NCBI RefSeq assembly: GCF_002891435.1
Contig: NZ_POUC01000019.1
Location: forward strand, 1-43,429
DNA length: 43,429 nt
Direction: 5' to 3'
From: Streptomyces cahuitamycinicus
GTDB taxonomy: Bacteria > Actinomycetota > Actinomycetes > Streptomycetales > Streptomycetaceae
Shown: positions 42,475 through 43,429 of the stretch, in pieces
How the letters are laid out: every line of letters begins with the position of its first letter
Numbering within the stretch: position 1 is the first letter of the stretch
Made by a program: the position numbers and the translations under genes
The notes under the pieces: generated by a model
The model's database searches: none
Seen by the model: the letters and a program-made list of their open reading frames with translations, nothing else
Told to the model about the DNA's origin: nothing

Positions 42475-43410
42475 ATGAGGGTAGCGGTAGTACAGACCCA
42501 GTGGGTCGACGATCACGAAGACGGCCTGCGCAACGCCTACCAGGCGATCGAGGACGTCTGCGGTGCCGGCGACATCGACCTGGTGTGCTTTCCCGAGTTC
42601 CTGCTCGGCCCGCCGTGGTACATGCCGGGGCAGGACGGCCTGAAGGGGCGGACCGACACTCCGATCCCCGGGCCGATCGTCGACGGCTTCCAGTCCCTGG
42701 CCCGCAAGCTCAACACACACATCCTGCTGGGTTCGCTCGTCGAGGACCTGCAGGACGGCATGTACCGGAACACGTCTCTGCTGATCGGCCGGCAGGGCGT
42801 CATCACCGGGCGCGCCGTCAAGGCACACGCCTTCGGCAACGAGATGGTGGTGTGCCGCCAGGCCGACTCGCTCGGTGTCCTGTCGACGGAGTTCGGGCAG
42901 ATCGGCATCGCCGTGTGCTCGGACTTCTGGATCCCCGAGGTGGTCCGCCTGCTGGCGCTGGCCGGCGCGCGCACGATCTTCGTGCCGGGCGGAACGCTGG
43001 GGCAGAACCAGCCGCTGATGGTGAACGCCCTGCGCACGGCGGCGTACCTGAACGGCGTCAACATCGTCTACGCGAGTTCGGTCGGCGTCGTCCGCGGCAA
43101 GCGCGGGGACCGGCTCGTGGAGATCCACTTCGCCGGCACGAGTCTGGTCGCGAGCCCGGAGGGCGTGCTCGCGCAGGCCGGCAGCGACGAGCCGGAGACC
43201 CTCGTCGTCGACCTCGACGAGCCCGCGGACGGCGACGGCCGCCGCTGGCAGCAACTCCGCCGGCCCGACGCCTACCAGAAGCTGCTCACCCCGTACGCCG
43301 GAGCGGACCGGGATCTCGCGGCCGAACTGCGGGCGAGCCTGACCGGGAGCGGCCCGGACCGGGGCCGGCCCGCCGGCGCGACCAGTGCACATGAGGGGAC
43401 TCGTTCGTGA
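42475..43410 (+). CDS. Carbon-nitrogen hydrolase (nitrilase superfamily)
   Basis: The ATG at 42475 has GAGGAGA upstream; the product has 311 residues. The catalytic triad Glu41 (CFPEFLL), Lys116 (AVKAHAFGNE) and Cys148 (IAVCSDFW) is complete. It belongs to the amidase/carbamoylase part of the superfamily rather than to true nitrilases, from the overall pattern, but the branch is not certain. It would cleave an amide, N-carbamoyl or nitrile group, or transfer an acyl group. A 40-residue C-terminal tail is charged. It overlaps the next gene by 4 bases (GTGA), so the operon continues past the window. Confidence 0.88.
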   Translation: MRVAVVQTQWVDDHEDGLRNAYQAIEDVCGAGDIDLVCFPEFLLGPPWYMPGQDGLKGRTDTPIPGPIVDGFQSLARKLNTHILLGSLVEDLQDGMYRNTSLLIGRQGVITGRAVKAHAFGNEMVVCRQADSLGVLSTEFGQIGIAVCSDFWIPEVVRLLALAGARTIFVPGGTLGQNQPLMVNALRTAAYLNGVNIVYASSVGVVRGKRGDRLVEIHFAGTSLVASPEGVLAQAGSDEPETLVVDLDEPADGDGRRWQQLRRPDAYQKLLTPYAGADRDLAAELRASLTGSGPDRGRPAGATSAHEGTRS

Positions 43411-43429
43411 CCATCTTCGTAGCCCAACC
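43407..43429 (+). CDS. Start of the next operon gene (partial)
   Basis: GTG at 43407 overlaps the stop of the hydrolase gene. Only VTIFVAQ and two further bases are visible. Its product cannot be identified; the hydrophobic start is compatible with many enzymes. Confidence 0.55.

Overview
The window is high-GC actinobacterial DNA, almost certainly from a Streptomyces chromosome. Pointers are G/C-rich third codon positions, frequent GTG starts, a snapalysin gene, SpoIIE/PAS/HATPase regulators, DUF350, DUF1326 and DUF2182 proteins, a StrR-type regulator, and rare TTA (bldA) codons in two adjacent cluster genes.

Left part (1-24.8 kb) is mixed accessory and housekeeping content. It opens with two DksA/TraR-type zinc-finger genes and an MreB-like gene whose 3' end looks frameshifted. 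Next come a dihydrofolate-reductase-family fragment, a helical-repeat protein, snapalysin, a relic of an amino-acid binding protein, a small monooxygenase-like gene, a membrane protein, a secreted protein-arginine deiminase, a DUF350 protein, a ComB-like phosphatase, an enoyl-CoA hydratase/3-hydroxyisobutyryl-CoA hydrolase and a von Willebrand A protein. A stress-signalling block follows (PAS-PP2C phosphatase, tandem universal stress protein, aldehyde dehydrogenase, PAS-GAF-PP2C-HATPase protein). After it lie a VOC protein, a HAD phosphatase, an MFS exporter, a lipoprotein and a DUF1326/DUF2182 pair.

Right part (25.5 kb to the window end, continuing beyond it) looks like an unusual biosynthetic gene cluster. 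A StrR-like ParB-domain regulator is followed by an AT-richer leader. Then at least fourteen same-strand genes run on, nearly all overlapping by a few bases. They encode a TrpB2-like PLP enzyme, a BtrH-like acyltransferase, a molybdopterin-bis-PGD oxidoreductase, a SAM methyltransferase, a VOC protein, a second BtrH-like protein, a PaaK-like adenylating enzyme, a [4Fe-4S] ferredoxin, a duplicated tryptophan-2,3-dioxygenase-fold protein, an HpaB-like flavin monooxygenase, a UvrA-like protein fused to a flavin reductase domain, a second degenerate PaaK-like protein, a carbon-nitrogen hydrolase and the start of another gene. No NRPS, PKS, carrier protein or RiPP precursor is visible.

Working model (inference): the TrpB-like enzyme makes or modifies an aromatic or other beta-substituted amino acid. 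The TDO-like and HpaB-like oxygenases oxidise it, with reduced flavin supplied by the reductase domain fused to UvrA. The Mo enzyme and ferredoxin supply another redox step, and the PaaK-like and BtrH-like proteins activate and transfer acyl groups. The UvrA-like half resembles self-resistance proteins of producers of DNA-binding drugs, so the product may attack DNA. TTA codons at codon 27 of both the regulator and the first structural gene suggest bldA-dependent, developmentally timed expression.
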